The translations under genes and the position numbers were made by a program. The notes under the pieces were generated by a model that saw only the letters and a program-made list of their open reading frames with translations, ran no database searches and was not told the DNA's origin. A stretch of DNA of 64,000 nt from Levilactobacillus brevis ATCC 14869 = DSM 20054. GTDB lineage: Bacteria > Bacillota > Bacilli > Lactobacillales > Lactobacillaceae. Positions 6,720 through 14,445 of the stretch are shown here, in pieces. The stretch is taken from NCBI RefSeq assembly GCF_001433855.1, contig NZ_AZCP01000003.1, positions 401,280-465,279 on the forward strand, given 5' to 3'. Position 1 is the stretch's first letter. Each line of letters opens with the position of its first letter.

Positions 6720-7979
6720 ATGCTAGTCGCAGTCAATGTTTTAGGGGTAATTGTTTACCTCGCAATCGCTTTCTTATTCTCTAAGAATAAGAAGATGATC
6801 AACTGGAAATCAACTGGAATTGTCTTAGTTATTAACTTGATTTTGGCTTGGTTCTTTACCAGCTTCTCCATTGGACAAGACATCGTTAAGGGTGCCGCTG
6901 ATGGATTCAACTGGTTAGTCCAAGTGGCTTACCAAGGAATCGTGTTCGCCTTACCAAACTGGGTAACCCCAGAATTTGGTGGGACGGCGAAGTCCATGAA
7001 CTTTATTACAAGTTCTCTTCTTCCAATCCTGTTAGTTGTGCCAATGTTTGATATCCTGACTTACATCGGGATCTTACCTTGGATCATCAAATGGGTTGGT
7101 CGTGGCCTTTCCTTCATTACCGGGCAACCTAAGTTTGAATCATTCTTCTCTGTTGAAATGATGTTCTTAGGGAACACGGAAGCTTTGGCCGTTTCTCAAT
7201 TACAATTGAAGAGCATGCGTAAGGAACGTAACTTAACGCTGGCTATGATGTCCATGTCATGTATCACGGCTTCGATTTTAGGGGCTTATACGCAAATGGT
7301 TCCTGGTCAATTTGTTTTGACGGCCGTTCCAATTAACATCTTGAACGCCATTATCGTTACCAACATGTTGAACCCAGTAGAAGTGACACCTGAAGAAGAC
7401 ACTATTGCTAAAATCGGTGGTTCTAGTACCGTTGCTGCTGAAGAAGGCGAAGTTGAAGACGATGGTAAGAAAGAACCATTCTTCTCATTCTTGGGTGACT
7501 CCATCTTGGGTGCCGGCCGTTTGATCTTAATCATTGCTGCCAACGTTATCGCCTTCGTTGCTTTAGCTGCGTTGATCGATAAGATTTTGGCACTCTTCAA
7601 CCCATGGTTATCTTTGGAACACATCTTAGGGATCATCATGTTCCCATTTGCTTGGTTAATGGGTCTGAACGTCCACGACGCTTTCGGCTTTGCCCAATAC
7701 ATGGGGACTAAGTTAGTTACGAACGAATTCGTTGTTATGGGTAAGATTTCATCTACCATTAACACCGGTGCTTTCTCTGCCCACTACCGGGCAATCTTGA
7801 CGGTCTTCTTGACTTCATTCGCTAACTTCTCAACAACTGGGATGATTATCGGTTGTTTCAAGGGTATCGTCGATCGTGAAAACAACGAACTTATTTCTAA
7901 GAACGTTGGCTACATGCTCCTTTCCGGGATCCTGGTTTCCTTGCTATCAGCCGGAATCGTTGGCTTGTTTGTTTGGTAA
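6720..7979 (+). CDS. nupC: NupC-family concentrative nucleoside transporter
   Basis: A 419-residue polytopic protein of the CNT family, which imports nucleosides with H+ or Na+. The diagnostic FMGNTEAL-type motif appears as FLGNTEALAVSQLQLKSM (about residues 150-167), with the later GLNVHDAFGFAQYMG and INTGAFSAHYRAILTVFLTSFAN segments. About ten hydrophobic segments are visible, with an acidic cytoplasmic stretch at about 225-250 (EEGEVEDDGKKEP). The ATG follows AAAGAGG. Codon use is strongly biased toward major codons, suggesting high expression. It lies between the degenerate DeoB gene and the purine permease, fitting a nucleoside-salvage group. Confidence 0.92.
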   Translation: MLVAVNVLGVIVYLAIAFLFSKNKKMINWKSTGIVLVINLILAWFFTSFSIGQDIVKGAADGFNWLVQVAYQGIVFALPNWVTPEFGGTAKSMNFITSSLLPILLVVPMFDILTYIGILPWIIKWVGRGLSFITGQPKFESFFSVEMMFLGNTEALAVSQLQLKSMRKERNLTLAMMSMSCITASILGAYTQMVPGQFVLTAVPINILNAIIVTNMLNPVEVTPEEDTIAKIGGSSTVAAEEGEVEDDGKKEPFFSFLGDSILGAGRLILIIAANVIAFVALAALIDKILALFNPWLSLEHILGIIMFPFAWLMGLNVHDAFGFAQYMGTKLVTNEFVVMGKISSTINTGAFSAHYRAILTVFLTSFANFSTTGMIIGCFKGIVDRENNELISKNVGYMLLSGILVSLLSAGIVGLFVW

Positions 7980-8105
7980 AAATAATCGCCTCATGTTAGC
8001 ATGAGACTAACGGTAGCCCAGGGGCGTTGTTCCTGGGCTATCCGTGTCACTAGGCATAGTTAATGTAAGCATCTGGCAAGTGATTGGTTGTATGCTAAAC
8101 TAGTG

Positions 8106-8234
8106 AGAGACTGACGGGAAACCGGTCAGTCCGTACGGGTGCCGACCTTCCTGCGCGGAAGTGAAACCCAGCCGAACGGGTGAAAGCGTCCGGTTGCAAA
8201 GCCCGTGAAGTCTGTGTATCGATTGATGATACAC
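8106..8234 (+). ncRNA. structured 5' leader of the purine permease gene, candidate riboswitch of unknown class
   Basis: Pairing readable by eye: hairpin P1, GACTGACGG with a GAAA tetraloop and CC-g-GTCAGTC (8109-8131); a closing helix ACGGGT (8135-8140) with GCCCGT (8201-8206). Inside that lie hairpin CTTCC/GGAAG (8147-8161) and hairpin CCGaACG/CGTcCGG (8172-8193, loop GGTGAAAG), joined by purine-rich unpaired strands. A last hairpin GTGTATC/GATACAC (8214-8234) stands just before the start codon. A second ACGGG copy at 8176-8180 could compete for CCCGT 8202-8206, giving a switch. The likely -10 (TAAACT, about 8096) puts the transcript start at P1. It does not match the purine, 2'-dG, PRPP, preQ1, THF or c-di-GMP patterns I know. 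Confidence 0.6.
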
Positions 8235-8252
8235 CGAAAGATAGGGATTTTT

Positions 8253-9566
8253 ATGGATAAGCAACAATCGCAAGTGGACTTAGCCAATAAGTTGACGCTA
8301 AGAGAAGCTTTGCGGCATAAGGATGTCGTCCGCAACGAACTGATTGCTGGGGTAACTGGCTTCTTCGCCATCTCATACATCATTATTGTTAACCCGTTGA
8401 TTCTGAAAGATGCGGGGATTCCAACTGATTTGAGTGTATTTGCGACCATCTTTTCTTCAGTGATTGGGTGTCTGATCATGGCTTTTTGGGCCAATGCACC
8501 GATCATTCTGACGCCAGGGATGGGGGTTAACGCCTTCTTTACCTACACCATTGTGGTGAACATGGGACTCAGTTGGCAAGAAGCGTTGGGTATTGCAGCC
8601 GTGGCCAGTTTTGTCTATATGCTGATTGCCTTTACGAAGGTGTCGACAATTTTATCGGAGGCAATTCCAGAGTCGCTGAAGAGCGGAATTACCGCTGGAA
8701 TTGGGTTGTTTTTGGTTGAGATCGGTCTCGAAAAGGCTGGCTTAATTGTGGCTGGCAAGTCGTCACTAATCGTCTTAGGCGATTTGACCAAACCCACTCC
8801 GTTGTTGGCCTTGTTTGGACTAGTGCTCAGCTTAATCTTGTACATTCGCAAGGTTAAAGGGAACTTCTTCATTGCCATTATTGCCACCAGTTTGTTGGCA
8901 TTTTTCCTTGGCGTGAAGGATAGTGATACGCCGAGTGTCGACTTAGCGCGACTGGGACAGTATCACAAGATCGCTTTTCAAAACGATTTTTCCCATTTGC
9001 TGAGTACGCCATTTATTCTGGCAGCCTTCTCAATGACTATGATTTTGGTATTTGAGTCGATGGGCCTTTTACAAGGCTTATTGCCGAACCAAAAGAAGTT
9101 TAAGAAGACTTTTGAGGGAAGTTCGGTGACGACCTTCCTATCCAGTTTCTTGGGGACTAGTCCAACGGTAGCAGCAGCCGAAAGTGCTTCTGGTATCGAA
9201 AGTGGTGGCCGCACGGGGATTATGGCACTAACCGCCGCCGTGTTGTTCGCCTTGTCGCTGATCTTTGTGCCCCTCTTGGCCTACGTGCCGTCTGCTGCCA
9301 TTGCACCTGTGATTGTTATTACGGGGGCGTTAATGATGGCAGCCATCGGTAACATCAAGATGGCCGATTTTTCCGAATGGTTTCCAGCCTTCTTGATTAT
9401 TGTGCTGATTCCATTTACCAATAGTATTTCCACTGGGTTAGCCTTTGGTTTTGTGTGCTACCCAATTATGAAACTCGCGTTAGGGAAGGGGAAAGACCTG
9501 ACCTGGCCGGTTTACTTACTGGGCGTTTTGTTCCTATGCGACTTGGTCTTTAGTGCCATGTTGTAG
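8253..9566 (+). CDS. pbuG: AzgA/PbuG-type purine (hypoxanthine/guanine/adenine) permease
   Basis: A 437-residue NCS2-superfamily permease of the AzgA branch, a proton symporter for purine bases. Recognisable segments are the N-terminal ELIAGVTGFFAISYIIIVNP, TPGMGVNAFFTY (about residues 85-100), and SPTVAAAESASGIESGGRTG (about 305-325), the AzgA signature. About 12-13 membrane segments follow the family pattern. The ATG at 8253 is chosen because AGGGA lies five bases upstream; the frame is open further upstream, but that part forms the leader RNA. It sits between nupC and the nucleoside hydrolase, completing uptake of bases and nucleosides. Confidence 0.9.
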   Translation: MDKQQSQVDLANKLTLREALRHKDVVRNELIAGVTGFFAISYIIIVNPLILKDAGIPTDLSVFATIFSSVIGCLIMAFWANAPIILTPGMGVNAFFTYTIVVNMGLSWQEALGIAAVASFVYMLIAFTKVSTILSEAIPESLKSGITAGIGLFLVEIGLEKAGLIVAGKSSLIVLGDLTKPTPLLALFGLVLSLILYIRKVKGNFFIAIIATSLLAFFLGVKDSDTPSVDLARLGQYHKIAFQNDFSHLLSTPFILAAFSMTMILVFESMGLLQGLLPNQKKFKKTFEGSSVTTFLSSFLGTSPTVAAAESASGIESGGRTGIMALTAAVLFALSLIFVPLLAYVPSAAIAPVIVITGALMMAAIGNIKMADFSEWFPAFLIIVLIPFTNSISTGLAFGFVCYPIMKLALGKGKDLTWPVYLLGVLFLCDLVFSAML

Positions 9567-9582
9567 GCGGAACTTTTCGCTG

Positions 9583-9606
9583 GGTAAAAACGTAAGCGGT
9601 TTTACC
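9583..9606. promoter_or_regulatory. inverted repeat with cre-like core upstream of nucleoside hydrolase
   Basis: GGTAAAA and TTTTACC (9583-9606) flank ACGTAAGCGG. The segment ACGTAAGCGGTTTTA matches the cre consensus at all but two defined positions. It could equally be a weak terminator of the permease gene, although no T run follows. Confidence 0.35.
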
Positions 9607-9642
9607 GCACGTTAATTCAAAATTATTTGGGAGGAAATTACA

Positions 9643-10557
9643 ATGACAATTAAAATTATTATGGATACTGATCCTGGGATTGATGACGCAGCTGCTTTGA
9701 CGATGGCGATCAACGATCCTAAGTTAGACCTTAAGTTAATCACGACGGTGGCTGGAAACGTGACGGTTGATAAGACGACCATCAATGCACAAAAGATCGT
9801 TCGGTTCTTCAATGCCGACATTCCCGTTGCAGCTGGTGCGGAACAACCCCTCTTCAAAGACTTTGAAGATGCTGCTCGGATTCATGGCGCATCCGGAATG
9901 CCTGGCTATGAATTCCCAACGGACTTACCACGGCCTTTGAACAAGACGGCCGTTGAAGCCCTCCATGATGAAATCATGGCAAGCTCTGACCCAGTAACGT
10001 TGGTCCCAACGGGTTCATACACCAACATTGCCTTGCTCTTCTCAGAATATCCAGAAGTAAAGAGTCATATTGACCGGATTGTTGCCATGGGTGGTGCCTT
10101 GGGTAAAGGGAACATGACCAGTGCCGCTGAATTCAACGTCTTCACTGATCCAGATGCCGCTGCCATTGTGTACAAGTCTGGTGTGCCAATCGTGATGGTT
10201 GGTTTGGACATTACGATGAAGGCCCTTTTGACTCACGAAAGCATCGAAGAATTACCAAAGATTAGTGAAACTGGTAAGATGCTTCATGATATCATCGTCA
10301 ATGATGGTGATAACAGTGATGCCGGTATTGCGATGCATGATGTGAACACGATCTTCTACTTATTGCATCCAGAAGCAATTAAGACGGAAGATATGTGGAT
10401 TGACGTTGTCACTGACGGCCCAGCAATTGGGGAAACGGTCGGTGATATCCGCGGTGCTTACCACAATGGTAAGACCAACGCCAAGGTTTCCGTTGATATC
10501 GATGACGTGGCCTTCAACAAGTGGTTCCTTGAAGAAGTTCGCGCTATTAAGAACTAA
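9643..10557 (+). CDS. inosine-uridine-type nucleoside hydrolase
   Basis: 304 residues of the IUNH family, which splits ribonucleosides into ribose and base. The calcium-binding signature DTDPGIDDAAAL stands at residues 8-19. The second aspartate region PVTLVPTGSYTNIALL (about 118-133), GGALGKGNMTSAAEFNVFTDPDAA (about 147-170) and the C-terminal HDVNTIFYLLHPEAI (about 228-242) complete the active site, so the enzyme should be active. The RBS is GGGAGGA with ATG. The protein acts in the cytoplasm on nucleosides brought in by the NupC-type carrier, releasing bases and ribose. Substrate range (purine, pyrimidine or both) cannot be told from sequence alone. Confidence 0.92.
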   Translation: MTIKIIMDTDPGIDDAAALTMAINDPKLDLKLITTVAGNVTVDKTTINAQKIVRFFNADIPVAAGAEQPLFKDFEDAARIHGASGMPGYEFPTDLPRPLNKTAVEALHDEIMASSDPVTLVPTGSYTNIALLFSEYPEVKSHIDRIVAMGGALGKGNMTSAAEFNVFTDPDAAAIVYKSGVPIVMVGLDITMKALLTHESIEELPKISETGKMLHDIIVNDGDNSDAGIAMHDVNTIFYLLHPEAIKTEDMWIDVVTDGPAIGETVGDIRGAYHNGKTNAKVSVDIDDVAFNKWFLEEVRAIKN

Positions 10558-10570
10558 GTAAATTGAATGG

Positions 10571-10606
10571 AAGGTCAGCAACGTTGATGTTGCTGGCCTT
10601 TTTTTG
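10571..10606 (+). terminator. intrinsic terminator
   Basis: AAGGTCAGCAACG pairs with TGTTGCTGGCCTT, followed by a T7 run. Confidence 0.85.
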
Positions 10607-10709
10607 TATGAGTAAATCCGCGGAACTTTACACAAATAGACATGATTCCATACAAAAACGATACATTTCCCTGCTATGATGAACGTAAATAAGGGAAGAA
10701 GATGATCAC

Positions 10710-10802
10710 ATGTCAGTAGCGGATTGGGAAACCTTAATTCTGTTAGTTGTGGTCTGGTTACCAATGATTTGGGTAGGACGGCCACCTAAACAGCATGGGT
10801 AG
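10710..10802 (+). CDS. 30-residue single-pass membrane microprotein
   Basis: An ATG at 10710 opens 30 codons ending in TAG. The product starts MSVADWETLILLVVVWLPM, with one hydrophobic segment (about residues 8-23), and ends in a basic, proline-containing tail RPPKQHG. AAGGGAAGAAG lies upstream as ribosome-binding site. A TATGAT -10-like element sits at about 10675, and a dedicated terminator follows within 10 bases. A self-contained unit of promoter, small frame and terminator supports a real gene. No family is recognised. It resembles regulatory or stress membrane microproteins, by inference. Confidence 0.6.
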   Translation: MSVADWETLILLVVVWLPMIWVGRPPKQHG

Positions 10803-10810
10803 TCATTAGT

Positions 10811-10835
10811 GGGGCGTCATACCGCCCCGTTTTTT
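10811..10835 (+). terminator. terminator of the microprotein gene
   Basis: GGGGCG and CGCCCC form a perfect 6-bp GC stem over a 6-base loop, followed by GTTTTTT. Confidence 0.8.
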
Positions 10836-10971
10836 ATGCGAAAATTTGTAAAAAATTTACAAGATGTTGACAGAGATAACATCAATAATTTACATGAATC
10901 CGCTATGCTAGAACCTAACTTAGTAATAGTCGAGAACTATTGCCGGGGGCGCTTCCGGTGAGGGGTCTCGA

Positions 10972-11841
10972 GTGATGGGGGCATGGGGGATGAATCGATT
11001 TACAATTGTTCACATATCGGACATTGATTTGACGATGGATGATAATCAGCGATTGGCGACACAGCCGTTACAGCGGGTTTTTGACGATCTTGAAGATCAT
11101 CAAGTAGCGGCCGACTTAATCGTACTTAGTGGTGACTTACTGATTGATGGTGACCAGCAGGGGTATCGGCAATTACACCAGTATTTACAACAACAAGAAC
11201 GTCGATTACAAGTAACCATTCAAGTACTACTAGGTGATCGTGATGATCGAGAAGCCTTTAATCGGGGATATTTAGCAGTCGCACATCAGTCGTATTATGC
11301 CGATAAACAAGTGCATCAGAACATGGATTTTTATTTCTTAGATTCTAAGTGGGAATTAAATAAATCGGCTGGGTGGCTGGATCGACCACAGTTGGACTGG
11401 TTAAATAAGAATTTACATTTAGCCCCGCGGCGACGGGCCTTTATTTTCCTGCACCATCCACTAGATGCGCCGGCTCTACGCGATATGCGTTACACCTTGT
11501 TGCAGAACAACCGGGAATTGTTGGCGATTCTACATGGACATAATATTGGAGGAATCTTTACCGGGCACCTGCATTTTGATGCCAATTACGTAGTGGATAG
11601 CGTTGTTCCGGTTACCGTAACTGGATCGGCAGCAACCTATATCAATTGTCAAGATCCGTACCAGCACGACGTGTATACAGGAACCACTTACAATGTGATT
11701 ACTATTCAACGCGGGATTGCCAGTGTCATTACCCATCCGCTGGCCCTCGGGCAGACAGTCATTCAGACGATTCCCGTCAACCGCACTGGCTTTGTTAAAC
11801 ATCGCCCCCGCGCTATACCAGTTCGCCGACCACTGCCTTAG
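10972..11841 (+). CDS. metallophosphoesterase with altered metal-binding motifs
   Basis: A 289-residue calcineurin-like phosphoesterase of the CpdA type. Motifs appear in order. Motif I is ISDIDL instead of (S/G)DxHx. Motif II is LSGDLLIDG, intact. Motif III is LLGDRDD instead of GNHD/E. Motif IV is IFLHHPLD, intact. Motif V is IFTGHLHFD, intact GHxH. The motif I histidine is replaced by Asp and the motif III Asn-His pair by Asp-Arg, which removes or changes two metal contacts and the catalytic histidine. The enzyme may be inactive or use another metal or substrate. The start is GTG 10972 or ATG 10975, both after GAGGGG; an ATG at 10990 is also possible. Monocistronic. Confidence 0.8.
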   Translation: MMGAWGMNRFTIVHISDIDLTMDDNQRLATQPLQRVFDDLEDHQVAADLIVLSGDLLIDGDQQGYRQLHQYLQQQERRLQVTIQVLLGDRDDREAFNRGYLAVAHQSYYADKQVHQNMDFYFLDSKWELNKSAGWLDRPQLDWLNKNLHLAPRRRAFIFLHHPLDAPALRDMRYTLLQNNRELLAILHGHNIGGIFTGHLHFDANYVVDSVVPVTVTGSAATYINCQDPYQHDVYTGTTYNVITIQRGIASVITHPLALGQTVIQTIPVNRTGFVKHRPRAIPVRRPLP

Positions 11842-11881
11842 GTAACGGGATTGGCGACCAACCTAAAAAGAATTCAGTATA

Positions 11882-11917
11882 GGCGATGCCCCGTCAACCA
11901 ACGGGTATCGCTATTTT
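11882..11917 (+). terminator. intrinsic terminator
   Basis: GGCGATGCCCCGT pairs with ACGGGTATCGCT and is followed by ATTTTT. Confidence 0.8.
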
Positions 11918-12035
11918 TGCGTAGTCGTTATTAGAATAGGCGTTTCATGTGGCCCTAATTTTCGGTATAATAGGAAACGTTAGTGCGAGCGTTCAGTTGC
12001 GTTTCGCCGGTAAGTAAGGTAAAGTATACTCAAAC

Positions 12036-12055
12036 GTGAAACAATTGTGTTTCAC
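12036..12055. promoter_or_regulatory. parS-like inverted repeat upstream of rsmG
   Basis: GTGAAACA, four bases, TGTTTCAC. These are exactly the two half-sites of the ParB target parS (TGTTTCACGTGAAACA), in the reversed order and with a 4-bp spacer. It lies 23 bases before the rsmG start, at the head of the noc-soj-parB cluster. It may be a diverged parS, or a palindromic operator that resembles it by chance. Confidence 0.4.
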
Positions 12056-12078
12056 AGAAACGAACTGGGAGATATTGC

Positions 12079-12807
12079 ATGAATCCAGAAGAATTTCGGG
12101 CCGCGCTCGCTGCGCAAGGCATCGATTTAACCGCAACACAGGAACAACAATTCGCGGATTACTACCAATTTTTGGTGGCCACGAATGAGCACGTTAATTT
12201 AACCACGATCACTGCGGAGCCAGACGTCTATTTGAAACATTTTTACGACTCGTTGACCCCCGCTTTTTACGTCTCTGCATTACGAACAGAGCCTTTAAAG
12301 CTCTGCGACGTTGGTGCCGGTGCCGGCTTTCCGTCATTACCCTTGAAGATCGTCTTTCCCCAATTACAGGTAACCATTGTGGATTCCCTGAACAAGCGGA
12401 TTACGTTCTTAAATGAACTGGCGGCAAAGCTTAACTTGACGGGAGTGGCATTTCATCATGCGCGAGCTGAAGAATTTGGTGGCAAGCGCGCTGCTAACCG
12501 TGAAGGTTTTGACTTAGTGACGGCGCGGGCCGTGGCGCGGATGTCAGTGTTGAGTGAGCTGTGTCTTCCCCTAGTTAAGGTCGGGGGCCAATTTGTCGCT
12601 TTGAAGGCCGCGCAGACAGAAAATGAATTGGCGGTTAGCCAAAAGGCCATCACGACATTAGGTGGCAAGTTGCAAGCCGATGAGGCCTTTAACCTGCCTG
12701 TTTCAAATGATCCGCGGCATATCGTCGTGATTGATAAGGTTAAGACAACGCCAAAGCGGTATCCACGTAAGGCGGGTACACCAAATAAAGAACCATTAGA
12801 AGATTAA
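12079..12807 (+). CDS. rsmG: 16S rRNA (guanine-527-N7)-methyltransferase RsmG
   Basis: 242 residues, the usual length for RsmG (GidB). It methylates N7 of G527 in 16S rRNA using S-adenosylmethionine. The family signatures are visible: an N-terminal helical region with [20 protein letters not shown] (about residues 40-59), the SAM motif [20 protein letters not shown] (about 75-94), and later [20 protein letters not shown] and FVALKA. Loss of this gene gives low-level streptomycin resistance in other bacteria. It is the first gene of the origin-proximal rsmG-noc-soj-parB block, followed 20 bases later by noc. Confidence 0.96.
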   Translation: MNPEEFRAALAAQGIDLTATQEQQFADYYQFLVATNEHVNLTTITAEPDVYLKHFYDSLTPAFYVSALRTEPLKLCDVGAGAGFPSLPLKIVFPQLQVTIVDSLNKRITFLNELAAKLNLTGVAFHHARAEEFGGKRAANREGFDLVTARAVARMSVLSELCLPLVKVGGQFVALKAAQTENELAVSQKAITTLGGKLQADEAFNLPVSNDPRHIVVIDKVKTTPKRYPRKAGTPNKEPLED

Positions 12808-12826
12808 TGGGATGGGGGTAAGATAA

Positions 12827-13663
12827 TTGCCATTTTCATTATTTGGAAATAATCGGGATAAGGCGGCACGACAACCGGCACATCCTGTGAAACAGACTGT
12901 GGTGATGATTCCAATCGCCCAGATCATTCCTAACCGATTCCAACCCCGGCAACGGTTTGACGCAACGGCGATTACGGAGCTGGCCCAAACCATTCAGGAA
13001 CACGGGTTGTTACAACCCATTGTGTTACGTGAGTATGAGCCGGAGCATTACGAAATCATCGCTGGTGAACGTCGGTTTCGAGCAGTCTCTAGCCTGAAAT
13101 GGGAAACCGTTCCGGCAATCGTTGAAAAAATGAACGATGACGAGACGGCTTCCATGGCCCTGATTGAAAACCTCCAACGCGAGGAACTTACGGCCATTGA
13201 AGAAGCGCACGCTTACCAACAATTGATGACGTTAAACCAGCTGACCCAAGCCCAACTGGCCCAGGGTATTGGCAAGAGCCAAGGCTTTGTGGCTAATAAG
13301 TTGCGGTTGTTGAAGCTAGCGGAACCAGTCCGAACGGCGATCTTGAACCGGGACATTTCAGAACGGCACGGTCGCGCCTTGCTGGCACTCTCGACAGACC
13401 AACAAGAGGCCATGTTGCAGACAATCGTAACGGATCACTTAACGGTTAAAGAAACCGAAGCGTTAATTGCCAAGGGCCAACAGCAACCGAAACGGCGGCG
13501 TAAAGTGACGAAGCACAGTGTGTCTGGCGATACGCGGGTGGCCGTCAATACGATTCGTCAGTCGGTGAAGATGGTGACGGACGCGGGCATGACGCTAACA
13601 ACCAAAGAAGAAGAGACGGCGGACGGTTACCGCATTATCATTGACATTCCCAAAGAAAGTTAG
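12827..13663 (+). CDS. noc: nucleoid occlusion protein Noc (ParB-like)
   Basis: 278 residues. The ParB/CTPase fold begins with IIPNRFQPRQRFD (about residues 35-47), then LQPIVLREYEPEHYEIIAGERRFRA with the GERRFRA box, ALIENLQREELTAIEEA, and an HTH at TQAQLAQGIGKSQGFVANKLRLL. The position between rsmG and soj, and divergence from the second ParB downstream, indicate Noc rather than Spo0J. Noc binds NBS sites and keeps FtsZ away from the nucleoid at the membrane; the N-terminal MPFSLFGNNRDKAA is the short amphipathic membrane-targeting segment. The start is TTG at 12827 after GGGGGTAAG. The gene is spaced only 14 bases from soj. Confidence 0.92.
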   Translation: MPFSLFGNNRDKAARQPAHPVKQTVVMIPIAQIIPNRFQPRQRFDATAITELAQTIQEHGLLQPIVLREYEPEHYEIIAGERRFRAVSSLKWETVPAIVEKMNDDETASMALIENLQREELTAIEEAHAYQQLMTLNQLTQAQLAQGIGKSQGFVANKLRLLKLAEPVRTAILNRDISERHGRALLALSTDQQEAMLQTIVTDHLTVKETEALIAKGQQQPKRRRKVTKHSVSGDTRVAVNTIRQSVKMVTDAGMTLTTKEEETADGYRIIIDIPKES

Positions 13664-13677
13664 AGGTGGAACGACAT

Positions 13678-14445
13678 ATGGGCTATATCATTGCATTGGC
13701 CAATCAAAAGGGCGGCGTGGGCAAAACCACGACCGGCGTAAATTTAGGGGCAGCTTTGGCCTCCGCGGGCAAGCGGGTCTTGCTAGTTGATACGGATGCG
13801 CAAGGAAACGCGACTAGCGGTGTGGGTATTCAAAAAGCAACGATCGAACGGGAAATCTATGATGTTTTAGTCAACGAAACGCCGATTAAAGAGGCCATTT
13901 TGCAAACGGAACATCCTGATTTGGATATCGTGCCAGCCACTATCCAACTCTCCGGTGCGGAAATTGAATTGACGCCAATGATGGCACGGGAGACGCGCTT
14001 GAAAGCGGCTCTCGATGAGGTGCGGGATCAATACGATTACATATTAATCGATTGCCCACCATCGTTGGGCCTGCTGACGATCAACGCGTTTACCGCAGCA
14101 GATTCCATTTTAATTCCAGTGCAAAGTGAGTACTACGCTTTGGAAGGATTGACCCAGTTATTGAACACGGTCAAGTTGGTCCAAAAGCACTTCAATCGTA
14201 ACCTGAAGATTGAAGGGGTCTTGCTAACGCTGTACGATGCCCGGACTAATTTGGGGAAGCAAGTCAACGAAGAGGTTAAGAAGTATTTCCAAAACAAGGT
14301 CTATGCGACGATCATTCCGCGTAACGTTCAGTTAGCGGAGGCGCCGAGTCATGGGATGCCGATCATTGACTATGCGCCAAAATCTAAAGGTGCTGAAGTT
14401 TACTCTGAACTCGCAAAGGAAGTGCTAGCTGCCCATGGCAAATAA
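13678..14445 (+). CDS. parA: chromosome partitioning ATPase Soj/ParA
   Basis: A 255-residue deviant Walker-A ATPase. It opens MGYIIALANQKGGVGKTTTGVNLGAALA, with the KGGVGKTT P-loop at about residues 10-17. The Walker A' DTDAQGN is near 40 and the Walker B-type YILIDCPPSLG near 118-128. ParA forms ATP-dependent dimers on the nucleoid and is stimulated by ParB. The ATG at 13678 is taken because GAGGTG precedes it at proper distance; an in-frame GTG at 13666 overlaps that site. The gene overlaps parB by 11 bases, an arrangement typical for translational coupling. Confidence 0.96.
   Translation: MGYIIALANQKGGVGKTTTGVNLGAALASAGKRVLLVDTDAQGNATSGVGIQKATIEREIYDVLVNETPIKEAILQTEHPDLDIVPATIQLSGAEIELTPMMARETRLKAALDEVRDQYDYILIDCPPSLGLLTINAFTAADSILIPVQSEYYALEGLTQLLNTVKLVQKHFNRNLKIEGVLLTLYDARTNLGKQVNEEVKKYFQNKVYATIIPRNVQLAEAPSHGMPIIDYAPKSKGAEVYSELAKEVLAAHGK

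Noticed and set aside
7307..7765. 152-codon antisense frame inside nupC
   Set aside because: Mirror of a strongly codon-biased membrane gene; no start signal.
8109..8206. Known riboswitch (purine, cobalamin, c-di-GMP, SAM or group II intron domain)
   Set aside because: Short matches such as GGTGAAAG exist, but the ordered conserved cores of these classes are absent.
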